This document shows positions 1 through 24,490 of a DNA stretch of 64,000 nt, one piece after another; position 1 is the stretch's first letter; the number at the start of each line of letters is the position of its first letter. The notes beneath the pieces were generated by a model that did no database searches, was not told where the DNA came from, and saw only the letters and a program-made list of their open reading frames with translations. The stretch comes from Odobenus rosmarus divergens (Eukaryota; Chordata; Mammalia; Carnivora; Odobenidae), in contig NW_004450381.1 of the NCBI RefSeq assembly GCF_000321225.1, positions 1 to 64,000 of the forward strand, written 5' to 3'. The position numbers and the translations under genes were made by a program.

Positions 1-165
1 CTCAGGTCATGATCCCAGGGTCCTGGGATCGAGTCCCACATCGGGCTCCCTGCTCAGCAGGAAGCCTGCTTCTCCCTCTCCCACTCTCCCTGCTTATGTT
101 CCTGCTCTCGCTGTGTCTCTCTGTCAAATAAATAAATAAAATCTTTTAAAAAAATAAAAATAAAA
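1..165 (+). repeat. CAN-SINE, cut by window edge
   Basis: Begins inside the tRNA-like head at 'ctcaggtcatgatcccaggg' and runs through the CT-rich part to the aaataaataaaatcttt tail. Confidence 0.9.
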
Positions 166-2450
166 AATTTATTTAAAACTGCATCAAAAAACCCAAAATA
201 CTTTGGGATAAATTTAACCAAGGAGGTAAAAAAAAAGCCTATATACTGAAAACTGTAAGACATTAAGGAAAGAAACTGAAGACAACAACAAGTAAATGGA
301 CATTCCATGCTCATGGATTAGAAGAATTAAGTGTTAAAATGTCTGTACTACCCAAAACCATCTAGAGAGTCAATGCAATTCTTATCAAAATTCCAAACAA
401 TTTTTCACAGACATAAGGCAAAGAATCTTTAAAATTTGTATGGAACCACAGAAGACTCTGAATAGCAATCTTTTTTTGTTGTTGTTATGTTACGTTATGT
501 TAGTCACCAAACAATACATCATCTGTTTTTGATGTGGTGATCCATGATCCATTGTTTTCATATAACACCCAGTGCTCCATGCAGTACATGCCCTCCTTAA
601 TATCCATCACCGGGCTAACCAATTCCCTCTCCCCCCTCCCCTCTAAAACCCTGTTTGTCTCTCAGAGTCCATAGTCTGTCATGGTTCATCTCTCCCTCTG
701 ATTTCCCCCCCACACTTCATTTTTCCCTTCCTTCTCCTAATGTCCTCCATGCTATTCCTTATGTTCTACAAATAAGTGAAACCATATGGTAATTAACTTT
801 CTCTGCTTGACTTATTTCACTTAGCATAATCTCCTCCAGTCCCATCCATGTTGATGTAAAAGTTGGGTATTCATCCTTTCTGATGGCTGAGTAATATTCC
901 ATTGTATATATGGACCACAACTTCTTTATCCATCTGTTGAAGGGCATCTCGGCAGCTCTTTCCACAGTTTCAGCCAGAGCAATTTTAAAAACAAAGCTGG
1001 AGCCATTAGGCTCCCCGGTTTCAAACTCTATTACAAAGCTATAGTGATTGCTGGCATACTGGCTTAAACACAGACACACAAATCACCAGAACGAAGAGAG
1101 AGCCCAGAAGGAAACCCACACATCTATGGTCCAGTACCTTATGACCAAGGAGCCAAGAATATACAAGGAGGAAAAAACAGTCTCTTTAATCAACAGTGCT
1201 GGGAAAACTGGACAGCCCCATGCAAAAGAATGAAACTGCACCACTATCTTACATTATACACAAAAATTAACTCCAAATGCATTTAAGACTTGAATATAGG
1301 ACGTGAAACCCTAAAACTCTTAGCGGAAAACATATGGGAAAAGCTGCTCGACATAGGTCCTGGTAGTGACTTCTGTGGCTCATACTCTAAAAGCAAAGGC
1401 AACAAAAGCAAAAATAAGTAAGCACATCTACATCAAACTCAAAAGCTCCTACCCAGCAAAGAAAATCACCAACAAAATAAACAGGCAACCTACCGCCTGG
1501 GAGAAGAGATTTGCAGATCAAAAGATCTGATAAAAGGTTAATATTCAGTATATAAAAAGAACTCCTAAAACTCAGTAACAACAAGAAAAAACAAACTGTG
1601 GTTAAAAAGTGGAAGGAATGTCCAAATGGACATTATCCAGAGAAGACATCCAGAGAGCCAACAGGTACATGAAAAGATGCTCAACATCATTAATCATCAG
1701 GGAAATGCAAATATAAACAACAACGGGATACCACCTCACACTGGTTAGAAGGGTTAGTATCAAAAAGACAAGAAATAACAAATGTTAGCGAGGATGTGGG
1801 GGAACGGAAACACCAGTACACCATTCGTGGGAATGTAAGTAGGTGCATCCACTGTGGAAAACAGTATGCAGCCTCCTCAAAACATTAAAGCTAGAATAAC
1901 CCTACAATCCAGCAATTTCTCATCTGGCCATTTATCCAAAGAAAACAAAAACACCTATTTGAAAAGACATATGAACCCCCATATTCCCTGCAGCATTATT
2001 TATAACAGCTAAGAGAAGAGGACAACCTACATGTCCGTGGAGGGATGAATCGATAAAGAAGATGTGGTGTATGTAGACACTGCAATACTCTTCAGCCGTA
2101 ACAAAAAAACGAAATCTTTCTTTTTTGCAACAACATGGGTGGACCCTGAGGGCACAAGGCTAAGTGAAAGAAGTCAAAGACAAATACTGTATGACATCAC
2201 TTTTATATGGAATCTAAGAAACAAAAAAACGAAGCTTAAAGATAGAGCGATCAGATTGGTGGTTGATGGGCAAGGGGATGAGTGTGAAATGGGTGTCAGG
2301 AGTCAAAAGGTTCAAGCTTACAGCTATAAAATAAGTAAGTCACAGGATGTAACGTACAACACGGTGACTATAGTTAATAACACTGCACTGCAAGCTTGGC
2401 AGTTGCTAAGAGAGTAATCTTACAAGTTATCCTAAGGAAAAGGTCTTGTA
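166..2450 (+). repeat. Old L1 ORF2/3' end, sense, split by a younger L1
   Basis: 166-470 and about 970-2450 read as consecutive sense L1 ORF2 and 3' sequence. Typical words are 'aaaaccatctagagagtcaatgcaat', shared by many L1s, and 'aactcagtaacaacaag'. Stops and shifts are frequent, so it is dead. The gap 471-965 is an antisense L1 (separate entry). Confidence 0.8.
471..965 (-). mobile_element. 5'-truncated carnivore L1, antisense, inside the older L1
   Basis: Starts with a T-run (the reversed poly-A) and 3'-UTR-like sequence ('acacccagtgctccatgcag'). It continues into the antisense end of ORF2 ('cacttagcataatctcctcc', 'gctgagtaatattccattgt'). Short similar flanks, 'agcaatctt' and 'agcaatttt', look like a diverged target-site duplication. 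Confidence 0.75.
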
Positions 2451-3279
2451 AAACAAACCAAGACAAAACTGGATTTAAATACATAAGCCACACACCATTG
2501 TTCAGGGGACTCAGAAAGTGCACAGACCTGCCAAAATCTGCGTGGAAAACTGCCCTCCTGTTCCTCACAGAGGCTAAAGGAGAGCTTTGTACACTGGTGA
2601 GTGCGTGCACAGAACATGTAATGTGCTGGGCTCCTCTCTACTCAGAGCAGTGGGCACTGCATCCCGCTTAGGGGTACAGGAAGAAGCAGGGAGTTCCTGA
2701 GGATACTGAAGAAGTGGAAGAAGAAGAACAATGCAGAGTGTATGGAAAGTGCCTTACCGGTTTTCCAAATCCCTGGGCATGTTCCATCGCGTAGGTGTCT
2801 TTTGAGATCCTACAAAAGGTCGCTGCTGCTGTCTACTCAAGCTCTTTCGGGGGGGCAGTAACTTCTTTAATTCACTGGCAACCTCTGAGTCATCACTGTC
2901 TCTTCACCGTCATTCTAGGGGGAGAGGAGCACATAAAATTGGTCTCATTTATGTCAGCTGGAATGGTCCTTCAGCTGTTGATCTGAATCACTAACCACTG
3001 CTGTTACTTCTGTGCATGTAGAGCACTGCAAATGAATAAAGACAACGATGGTAACAGAAATAGGGAACACTTATTCCTCTGTGTTAGGCCCTGTTGTGAG
3101 CTGTAAGGTGCAGAGCCAAGCATGGAGGCATGAGGGTTTCGGATACACCCCAATCATGGAGAGCTTGGCAGCACAGATTTTGGAGCCGCAAAGACAAGGG
3201 TTTGAAATCTGGTTCCAAACATTATCTGTGTCTCCAAGCCTCAGAGCCCTATCAGGATCCTAGCCCACTGAGATGTTCA
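2451..3279. other. Unassigned noncoding stretch
   Basis: No gene, RNA gene or repeat that I recognise. Short open frames here lack splice context or homology. Confidence 0.4.
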
Positions 3280-3780
3280 AACTGATAAAGGGTGTAGAAT
3301 TCTAGAATGCTTATGCCAGTGGCAGGCACAGAGCAGCTCCTCAATTAACTCATGATGATAATCATGAGAATGATAATCGCGTTGGTGTTCTTCCCTGGCA
3401 CTAGCGATAACAATAACCAATACTTGTATAATACTAATCCCAAACGCTGGTACTGCACTTATCCCATGCCAGGAACCGGGGTTTACATTGACACTGGAAA
3501 TGGGTTCCATTTACTAATTCACTAAATCCTCAAAACAAGCCTATATAGGGACTGTCTCCAGATCCATCTCTCAGATGAGAATTCTGAGGCACGGCGATGA
3601 CCTATCTTGCTCAAGGTCACGCAGCTGTAAGTGGAATAAGAGGAATGACAACCTGTACTCTGAACCAGTCTAGACGAAGCCCGTTACCTACGTTAAATCT
3701 GCACCATAACCCTAAGGTTTTGCTGTTCTCCCCAGTTTACAGATGGAGAAACTGAGGCTCAGGCCCAGGGCGGAGGCGGA
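3280..3780 (+). repeat. MIR-like old SINE fragments
   Basis: 3280-3660 carries MIR-type words ('ggcaggcacagagcagctcc', then 'gatgagaattctgaggca' and 'ctcaaggtcacgcagctgtaa'). A second short piece, 'tttacagatggagaaactga', sits at 3735. Confidence 0.6.
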
Positions 3781-3789
3781 ACTCACCTG

Positions 3790-4311
3790 GCCTCCCCTAT
3801 GGGAGGAAGCACAACTTGGCAGTCCGCCTCAGGCTCAGCCTCCGGGTCCTGTGCTGCCCCTCCCTCCCCCGCGGACGCCGCATTGCAGAGCACCTTCTCG
3901 GAGCCACAGCTTGCCAGGGTTCCAAGGACACCGCTGCCGCCGCTGCCGCCCACTGCCGCGACTACCGCCTCCCATAGCCGCCCGCAGCCTCGGCCTCCGC
4001 CGCCGCCACCCGCTACTGCCGCTGCAGAACGCCGACGGCGGCCCTTCCGTCAGGGGTACTGCCGCCGCTGATGTCGCCCCTACAGCCTCTCCCACCGCAG
4101 CAGCTGACTCTGCGGCCGCCCGCTGGCGCCGCTGCTGCACACTGACGCCCCCTAACGCCGCACCTACCGCCACTGCCTCCTGCTGACGGCCCCTGACGGC
4201 GCTGCCTCCGCCGCCGCCGCTTCCTGCCGCCCCTGCTCGCCCCGTCCGCCTGTCGGCCGCCTGCCACCGCCCAATGCAGACGCTCGACCTACTGAGCCAC
4301 CCAAGCTCCTC
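3790..4311. repeat. GC-rich GCC/GCT-type simple tract ending in an antisense SINE head
   Basis: About 450 bp of imperfect CCG/CTG/GCC triplets with many CpGs, open in several frames. At 4272-4311 it runs into 'actgagccaccca', the head of a minus-strand CAN-SINE without the usual body. No splice-flanked coding exon is apparent. Confidence 0.55.
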
Positions 4312-5470
4312 TCTGCCTTTTAGACAGTGTGATTAGTCCACTGACTTTAATTATTGGAATGGTTTGCTTCATGTCTACTTTCTATTTGTTATGTCTTTGT
4401 CCCTTGTTCCTTTTGCTTCACCTTTTATACCTTCTTTTGGATTAATCAAGTAATTTTTAGGACTCAATTTTATCTCATTTGTTGGTTTTTTAAGTATACC
4501 TCTTGTGTATTTTTTTAGCAACTGTATTATAATATGCATTTTTAGTTTATCACAATACCTTAAATTAATATTATACTACTTTACAGAAAACAAACATATT
4601 ACAGTGTAATTCCATTTACTCCCCTTTGTGCTATTATTGCCATTTTATTTCTTCATATGTTTGAGCCCTATAATACTTTATTATGTTTTTGCCTTAAACA
4701 ATTTATAGATTTTTTTTAAAGATTTTATTTATTCATTTGACAGACAGTGAAAGCAAGAAAGATCACAAAAGGAGAGGAAGAAGCAGACTCGCCTCCGAGC
4801 GGAGAGCCGATGCGGGACTCGAACCCAGGACCCTGGGATCAGGACCTGAGCCTAAAGCAGGCGCTTAACCAACTGAGCCACCCAGGCACCCCCTAGATCT
4901 TTTAAAAAACTTAAAAAATATAGTATTTGGCATGTACTCACAAGTTTACCCTTTAGTAATCTCCATTCCTTCCTGAAGACCTGGATTTTTATGAGATAAT
5001 TTTCCTTCAGCCAAAGAAATTCATTGGCATCTGAATATTGCTTTTAATGAATTCTCTCAGGTTTTGATTTTCTGAAATATCTCAATATATATTGCTTTTC
5101 ACTTTTAAATATGTTTTGGTGCACACAGGATTCTTGGTTGTCAAATTGAGGGGTTTATTTTTATAGCACTGAAGATTGAATTATCTTCCTGGCTGCCATT
5201 GTTTCTGATGAGAAGTCATCTGTAATTCTTTTTACTATTTCCCTAATGGACTGTCTGTTGTTATTTTTGCTTTCCATCCTTTGTTTTCAGTAGTTTGACT
5301 AGGTGTGATCTCCTCTGTGTTTACCCTCTCTGGAGTTCGCTAAGTTTTTTGGATTTCAGGGTTGATGTCTTTCCTCAATTTGGGAAAAATATGGCTGCTA
5401 TCTCTTCAGATAATTCTTCTGCTCCATTCTTTCCTCTCCTTCTAAGACTCCAATTACATATGCATCAGAT
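4312..5470 (-). repeat. Antisense L1/HAL1-type sequence with a CAN-SINE
   Basis: T-rich sequence with L1-type antisense phrases ('gattcttggttgtcaa', 'cttcctggctgccattg'). It is interrupted by a minus-strand CAN-SINE at 4711-4893. Confidence 0.55.
4711..4893 (-). repeat. CAN-SINE
   Basis: Runs from 'tttttttaaagattttattt' to 'ctgagccacccaggcacccc', the reverse of the element. Confidence 0.92.
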
Positions 5471-5788
5471 CAGTGATTCTCAAAGTGAAATGTGGTATAG
5501 GGATTCTGGAATTCTAAAGACCCTTTTAGGAGATCCACAGGATAATTTTTTTTTTTTTTAAGAATACTCTCATAGGTCTCCAATGTACTTTTCTAGAATC
5601 TAAATGATGTGTGATATCACAAAAGATTGAATGCTGAAGCAGGTAAGAGGATCTAGCTGTCTTCTATTACATTAAAGAGATTTGAAAAATAAGAATGTCA
5701 ATGCCACTCTTCTCACTACTTTTGTTTTGGAAAATACAGGATTCTTATTCCATTTTTAAAATGTCATTTATACATTTACATAAAATGT

Positions 5789-6412
5789 GGTATGGGTTGT
5801 GTGCTCCCCAAAATTCATACATTGAGGCCTTAATGCCTGGTATGTGAGAATGTGACCTTACTTAGAGATAAGGTCTTCACAGAGGCATTCAAATTAAAAT
5901 GAAGCCAGTTAAGCATCCCACTTTTGATTTCAGTTCAGTCATGATCTCAGGGTCATGGGATCAAGCCCCATGCTGGGCTCCTCGTTTGGTGGGGAGTCTG
6001 CTGGAGATTTTCTGTCTCCCTCACCCTTTCTCAAATAAATAAATCTTTTTAAAAAATAAAATATAATGAATGAGGTTTTTAGGGTGGGCCCAATCCAATA
6101 TTACTAGTGTCCTTATAGGAAAGGGGAAATTTGAAGACACACACACACACAGAAAGCATGCCATGTGAAGATGAAGGCAGGGACCGGAGTGATGCTTCTA
6201 TAAGCCAAGAAATGAGAAAGATTGAAGCAAACCACCAGAAGCTATGGGAGAGTCATTGAACAGATTCTTCCTTCTAATCCTCAGAAGGAACAAGCCCTGC
6301 TGACACCTTGATCTCAGATTTCTAGCCTCCAGAACAATGAGGAAATATATTTCTGTTGTTTAAGCCACTTAGTTTATGGTATTTTGCTACAGCAGTGCTG
6401 GGAAACTAATAC
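5789..6412 (+). mobile_element. MaLR (MLT1-like) solo LTR
   Basis: Phrases typical of these LTRs are present: 'ctccccaaaattcatacatt', 'gggtgggcccaatccaata', 'ccagaagctatggga' and 'tctgttgtttaagccactta'. It is interrupted by a SINE at about 5905-6062. No internal retroviral sequence is attached. Confidence 0.7.
5905..6062 (+). repeat. Diverged CAN-SINE inside the LTR
   Basis: A degenerate copy: 'cagtcatgatctcagggtca', 'tgctgggctcct', and tail 'aaataaataaatcttttt'. Confidence 0.75.
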
Positions 6413-6595
6413 AATATGTATTTGGCTTACTGTTATTTTATTAATAAATGTTTCTAAAATTCCTCAGTTTTAATTTCAAACACAGTAAATATAGATAGAT
6501 ATGACTCACATAAGCAAAAACCCTTTAGGGTTCTCAGTAATTTTAAGAGCATAAATGGCTCCTAAGACCAAAAAGTTGAAGATCTATTGTGTTGG

Positions 6596-7770
6596 ACCAT
6601 GATCACACTGTCCCACAAATCTCAGATGATTTGTTCTTCTTTCTTTTTTATTCCCACTTGAGTTTTTCTCTGTATTTCAGTTAGGATAATTTCTACTGAC
6701 CCATTTTCATCAATGAATTTTTCAATTTGGTTCTTTTTAAAAATCTGTTCCTCTGCTGAGGTTCTTCATCCATTTACTTGTTTGACCTATATTTTCTTGT
6801 AAATTCTTTCACATAATTATAATAGTTTTGTTAAACGCTTAGTTAATTCCTTCATCTGAGTCCCCTGTGGGTTTCTTTACATAGACATTTTTTTCTTGAC
6901 TATGGGTCATACTTTCCTGCTTTTTTGCATGTCTAGTAATTTTTTATTTATTTTATATTGGCCACTGGATGATGCTGTGAAAGGGTTCTGGATTCTGTTA
7001 TCTTCCTTTAAAGAGTGTTGATTTTCATTCAGGCAGGCAGTTAAGTTGTTCACAATGATCCTGTGAGATCTTGGTTTTAGGCTGTCTTAAGGTAGGTCTA
7101 TTTTAGTTTTGCCCTTAGTCTTAGGACATAGTCCTTAACATTGGGCTATATCTTTACCACTAAGGCCTGCACCTTCTGGGATTCCAATGGAAAGCTCCGG
7201 GTATTTAATAAATCCCTTGGTGAGAGTTACCAAACTCTGTTGAACTCTCCACTCAGCTTTTTAGCCTTCCAAATGATGCTTAGAGGAAAGTATTCTTGGA
7301 GTTGTGTGCAGTTTAGGAGTCACTCAAGAATTTAAGGGGAATTTTTATGCAGATTTTGAGGCTTATCCCTATTTGGCCATCTCCAAATTCCTGGATTTTT
7401 TCCTCTCAATTTAGAACCATTCTGAAAGCCCTGAAACTCTGGCCTCTGTATCATCAGCCCATTATCTTCTTAGATCTATTCCTCTGTGCAAGTTTATAAC
7501 TATTATTGGCAAGAGGATTAGTCTGATACAAGCTACCTGTACAGGTACTTGGAACAGGTATTTAGGTTATAACACCAAACAATAATGTAATGAGACATTA
7601 CATTAATGTCTTTAATGTGTTTTGGTCTTTAAAATCTTCCGATTTTAAGTGCTTTTTTTTTTTTTTATTGAGGTATAATTGACAGACAATATTATATTAG
7701 TTCCAGGCACGTAACATATTAAGTTGACATTTGTACACATTGTGAGCTTTTTACTTTTAAAATGGTATAT
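6596..7770 (-). repeat. Antisense L1/HAL1-type fragment
   Basis: T-rich; 'ggccactggatgatgctgtg', 'gcatgtctagtaattttt' and similar phrases recur in antisense L1-type repeats. Family not assigned. No gene seen. Confidence 0.45.
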
Positions 7771-7771
7771 A

Positions 7772-7972
7772 TGGAGCGCGTGGGTGGCCCAGTCATTAAG
7801 CGTCTGCCCTCGGCTCAGGTCATGATCCCAGGATCCTGGGATCGAGCACCGCATTGGGCTCCCTGCTCAGCAAGAAGCCTGCGTCTCCCTCTCCCACTCC
7901 CCCTGCTTGTGTTCCCTCTCTCGCTGTGTCTCTCTCTGTCAAATAAATAAAATCTTTAAAAAAAATAAAATA
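7772..7972 (+). repeat. CAN-SINE with target-site duplication
   Basis: A full-length element flanked by aaaatggtatata (7759-7771 and about 7974-7986), showing a recent insertion. Confidence 0.93.
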
Positions 7973-7986
7973 AAATGGTATATATA

Positions 7987-8300
7987 CCCATATTTCTCTG
8001 GAACTCCACATGGCCCTGCTAATCAGCCCTCAGGATTTTACATGGATGACCCTAAGGAGTCAGAAAGTAACCTAGGACATCTCTTTACCTAGTGAGAGTC
8101 TTATACTACCTATTCTCAATTAAACGCCTTTCACAGCTCCAGAATTCTACAGTTAGTATTAGGGCAATAACGGTACCCTCCCAACCACTTCCTTATATTA
8201 GGCTGGACACATCCCTCTAGCTACTGTCTTGTTACTTTTCAGGACTGGTAGGCAGAGATATGGGTGGACAGAGCACTCAATATATAGAGTTCCTGGGATT
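7987..8300. other. Unassigned noncoding stretch
   Basis: Nothing recognised. Confidence 0.4.
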
Positions 8301-8304
8301 GTAC

Positions 8305-8720
8305 TGATTTACATACAGTCACACAACCAGATCCATGACATCAATATGTACACAGGGGCACAGATTCACAAAGATGCACACACTGATGAGCACTGTGGGT
8401 ACACACAAACACACTGAGTGACATACAGGGGAACATACACAACACACACACACAGTCATACTGGACCTGTGATACCCACCCAGACACAAACCAGAATTGT
8501 GAGAGAACAGCTACACACACAGGTTTACAGATTCACCTGCACAAGACATGTACACACTGCCACACACAGACTGAAACAAACTCACCCAGATCTGTAAGAC
8601 CCATAGAGACACAAATGCGTACACAGGTTCACCCACACACACGGACTCACACATTAACCAGCCCTGTAACGCAACAGCCACCCACCACTATACTCACAGA
8701 TTCACAACCAAATTTGTGAG
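8305..8720. repeat. Degenerate CA-rich simple repeat
   Basis: About 400 bp of ACACAC-rich words separated by 'gattcac', 'gtgag' and 'ccagat' motifs, with a loose period that I cannot fix by eye. Confidence 0.6.
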
Positions 8721-8929
8721 ATTCAGGTGCACACAGTCCCACACCCACCCAGGTTCCTGCCCTGGGGTTGCTATTGAACACTCTTCCTGCACTGGGCACA
8801 GCTCCCTGGTATCAAGTGAGAGCCTATGACCAAGCCTACCTGGAGTCAAGGTGGGGGTCTGAAAAGTTTCCAGTCTCCATCCCCTCTGCCCCACCCCAAA
8901 CTAGCCCTCAGTAGGAAGCTGTTAATGAA

Positions 8930-9165
8930 CTTTCTTCTGGAGTTACTCACCTGGGTTCAAAGCCTGGCTCCACCTTCTCCTGGCTGTGTGACCTGGGACG
9001 CTGTGCCAAATTTTCTCCATCTCTAAAACGAAGGTAATAATAGTTACCAAACCCCACTGAGCTGTTGTGAATGTTCTGCCAGAAAATACATGTTAATCCC
9101 TTTCCAGGCAGGAAACGTTCCTAGCGTGTGGCTGGTGCTCAATAAATATTGGCGTCATCACTGTG
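8930..9165 (+). repeat. MIR
   Basis: 'ggctgtgtgacctgggac', 'ctccatctctaaaacgaagg' and 'ggtgctcaataaatatt' mark a plus-strand MIR just upstream of the ZNF74 CpG island. Confidence 0.75.
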
Positions 9166-9561
9166 TTAAAGTCAGAGCACTGGGCCAGAGCTGCGCCACA
9201 GCCCAGACCCTCCTTCCCAAGCTCCTGAGGGTGGGCAGCCACCAGGCCTGACAATTGGACTGGAGCGCTCCCTCCTCCGGGGTCCCAGGTGCACGCCCAC
9301 CACCTCTAGGGTCCCTAAGGCTAAAGGCCTGAGTCTTTTCGCAAAGATGAATGTGGGTCGGAGCCCACCCGACTCCACCTGAAGACATGGACGAACTGAC
9401 AAGATAATTCCACGTTTCTGGGCACCGCTCTCTCGCACCCTCAATGAGACAGAAACACCGCCCCACATAAACACACGCTCACTGAGACACAAGCGCCTTT
9501 TGCAGCAATGGGTGGGAAGGAGAGTGGGGCGGGGCCAGAGCCCTTGGTCGCTGTGCCGGGA

Positions 9562-9580
9562 ACTACATTTCCCAGAAGGC
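9562..9580 (+). promoter_or_regulatory. ZNF143/Staf-like element 1
   Basis: actacatttcccagaaggc matches the ACTACA plus TTCCCAGNATGC form of the ZNF143 (Staf) binding site except near the 3' end. Position in a CpG-island promoter is typical for this factor. Confidence 0.6.
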
Positions 9581-9633
9581 TCTGCCATAAGCCTGTTTGC
9601 GTCAGGGCGCAAGGGCTTCTCCGGGACCCCGAC

Positions 9634-9653
9634 GCCCTCTGGGAAATGGAGTC
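9634..9653 (-). promoter_or_regulatory. ZNF143-like element 2 (degenerate)
   Basis: Read on the minus strand this is ctccatttcccagagggc, again with the TTTCCCAGA core. The ACTACA half is altered, so it may be weak. Confidence 0.4.
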
Positions 9654-9674
9654 CGCGCCGGCGCGACGCAAAGG

Positions 9675-9692
9675 CTACCGGGAGTTGTAGTT
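9675..9692 (-). promoter_or_regulatory. ZNF143-like element 3
   Basis: On the minus strand this reads aactacaactcccggtag. The ACTACA half is perfect and the core is CTCCCGG. This ACTACAACTCCC form is common in human CpG-island promoters. Confidence 0.5.
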
Positions 9693-10209
9693 CGCGCCCG
9701 TCCGCGCAGGCGCACTTTCCCGCGGCGGTCGCCGGGTTGCTCCTTTGTGGCAGTCGGTGGGCTTTTGTGGGAGGCCGGTCCTCTTGCTCGCGCATCCTTC
9801 CGACCGTCGGTCGGTCTGTCCGTCCGCCGCGGGGCCTGTCTGCCGGACGCGCTCTGCGGCCGCTAGCTCCTGACGGCTGAGCCTGAGGCCGGCCCTGGTC
9901 CCGGCCCGCAGTGTCCCGGGCGGAGTGTGTGACGGGCTGCGTGGGGCGGGGGTGATGGGGCGTGAGCGCAGCCTGGGGTGTGGGGCGTTTGCTGAGCCTG
10001 CCTGACCCCGACCTTGGTGGGAGGGGGGGTCCGCAGGGGGCTTCGCGTGCGTGACCGTGCAGCGGGAAGTGCGTGTGCGACCACCCCCGGGGCTCCCCTG
10101 CAGGCTGTCCCTGAGCCCCAGGAGCAGGACCCGCGCCTCTGGGCCTGGCCTGGGGCCCAGGAGGCTGCAGAGCTGCCCACACCTCCGGGGAACGCTGCCG
10201 AGGGGCGCC

Positions 10210-24106
<13,897 letters not shown>

Positions 24107-24490
24107 TGCGGTGTGCCCGCCCTCAGCCTTGCTCCTTCCCCAGAAAGCACAGCAGCTCAGATATGCACAGCCTGCCCGTGCCTCCACAGTAGAGACTGGC
24201 CCTGCCGCCTGTGCACATGTCCCACGCGCTGGGACAACTCTCTCAGAGGTCATCGCCGCCCCAGTGAGTACGCCACTGTAGGAGAGGAGCCGAGGGCCAT
24301 CTGAGGAAGTCCCGTCATCCTGCTTTCCTTAATGGGCTTGCAAGACACTGACACAGGGAATAGGTCTTTCCTGCAGACAGAAAGAAGGTAGATCAATCAT
24401 TGTGTCCTCGGACGGGCTCCTGGCATGATCTCGATCAGGAATTTCCTTTGTATGTGGTTATGTTTAGAATGTTAATGATGATAATAAAAA
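24107..24490 (+). other. ZNF74: ZNF74 3' UTR with poly(A) signal
   Basis: Sequence after the stop runs to an AATAAA at 24483-24488, the first canonical signal downstream. Another AATAAA lies at 25115-25120 and could serve a longer form. The cleavage site itself is not visible. Confidence 0.6.

Larger units (their letters stand above)
5471..6595. repeat. hAT-Charlie-like DNA transposon holding an LTR and a SINE
   Basis: The left end 'cagtgattctcaaag' resembles the CAGTGGTTCTCAA terminus of hAT elements. The right end near 6570-6595 ('accaaaaagttgaagatcta') resembles its inverted copy. The interior is split by a MaLR-like LTR at about 5789-6412. Confidence 0.6.
9500..10060 (+). promoter_or_regulatory. 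ZNF74: ZNF74 CpG-island promoter and 5' UTR region
   Basis: A CpG-dense stretch without a TATA box lies just upstream of the first ZNF74 coding exon. It contains three ACTACA/TTTCCCAGA-type elements (listed separately) and a GCGCAGGCGCA word at about 9703-9713 that resembles an NRF1 site. The transcription start and the noncoding first exon probably lie between about 9,700 and 9,960, but I cannot fix the start or the donor from sequence alone. Confidence 0.7.

Noticed and set aside
3743..4267. Ala/Pro-rich frames on both strands in the GC-rich tract
   Set aside because: Triplet-repeat sequence stays open in most frames. No splice context or conserved protein is seen.
8305..8720. CRISPR-like spaced CA repeats
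   Set aside because: Units are irregular, spacers are of similar composition, and the genome is a mammal's.
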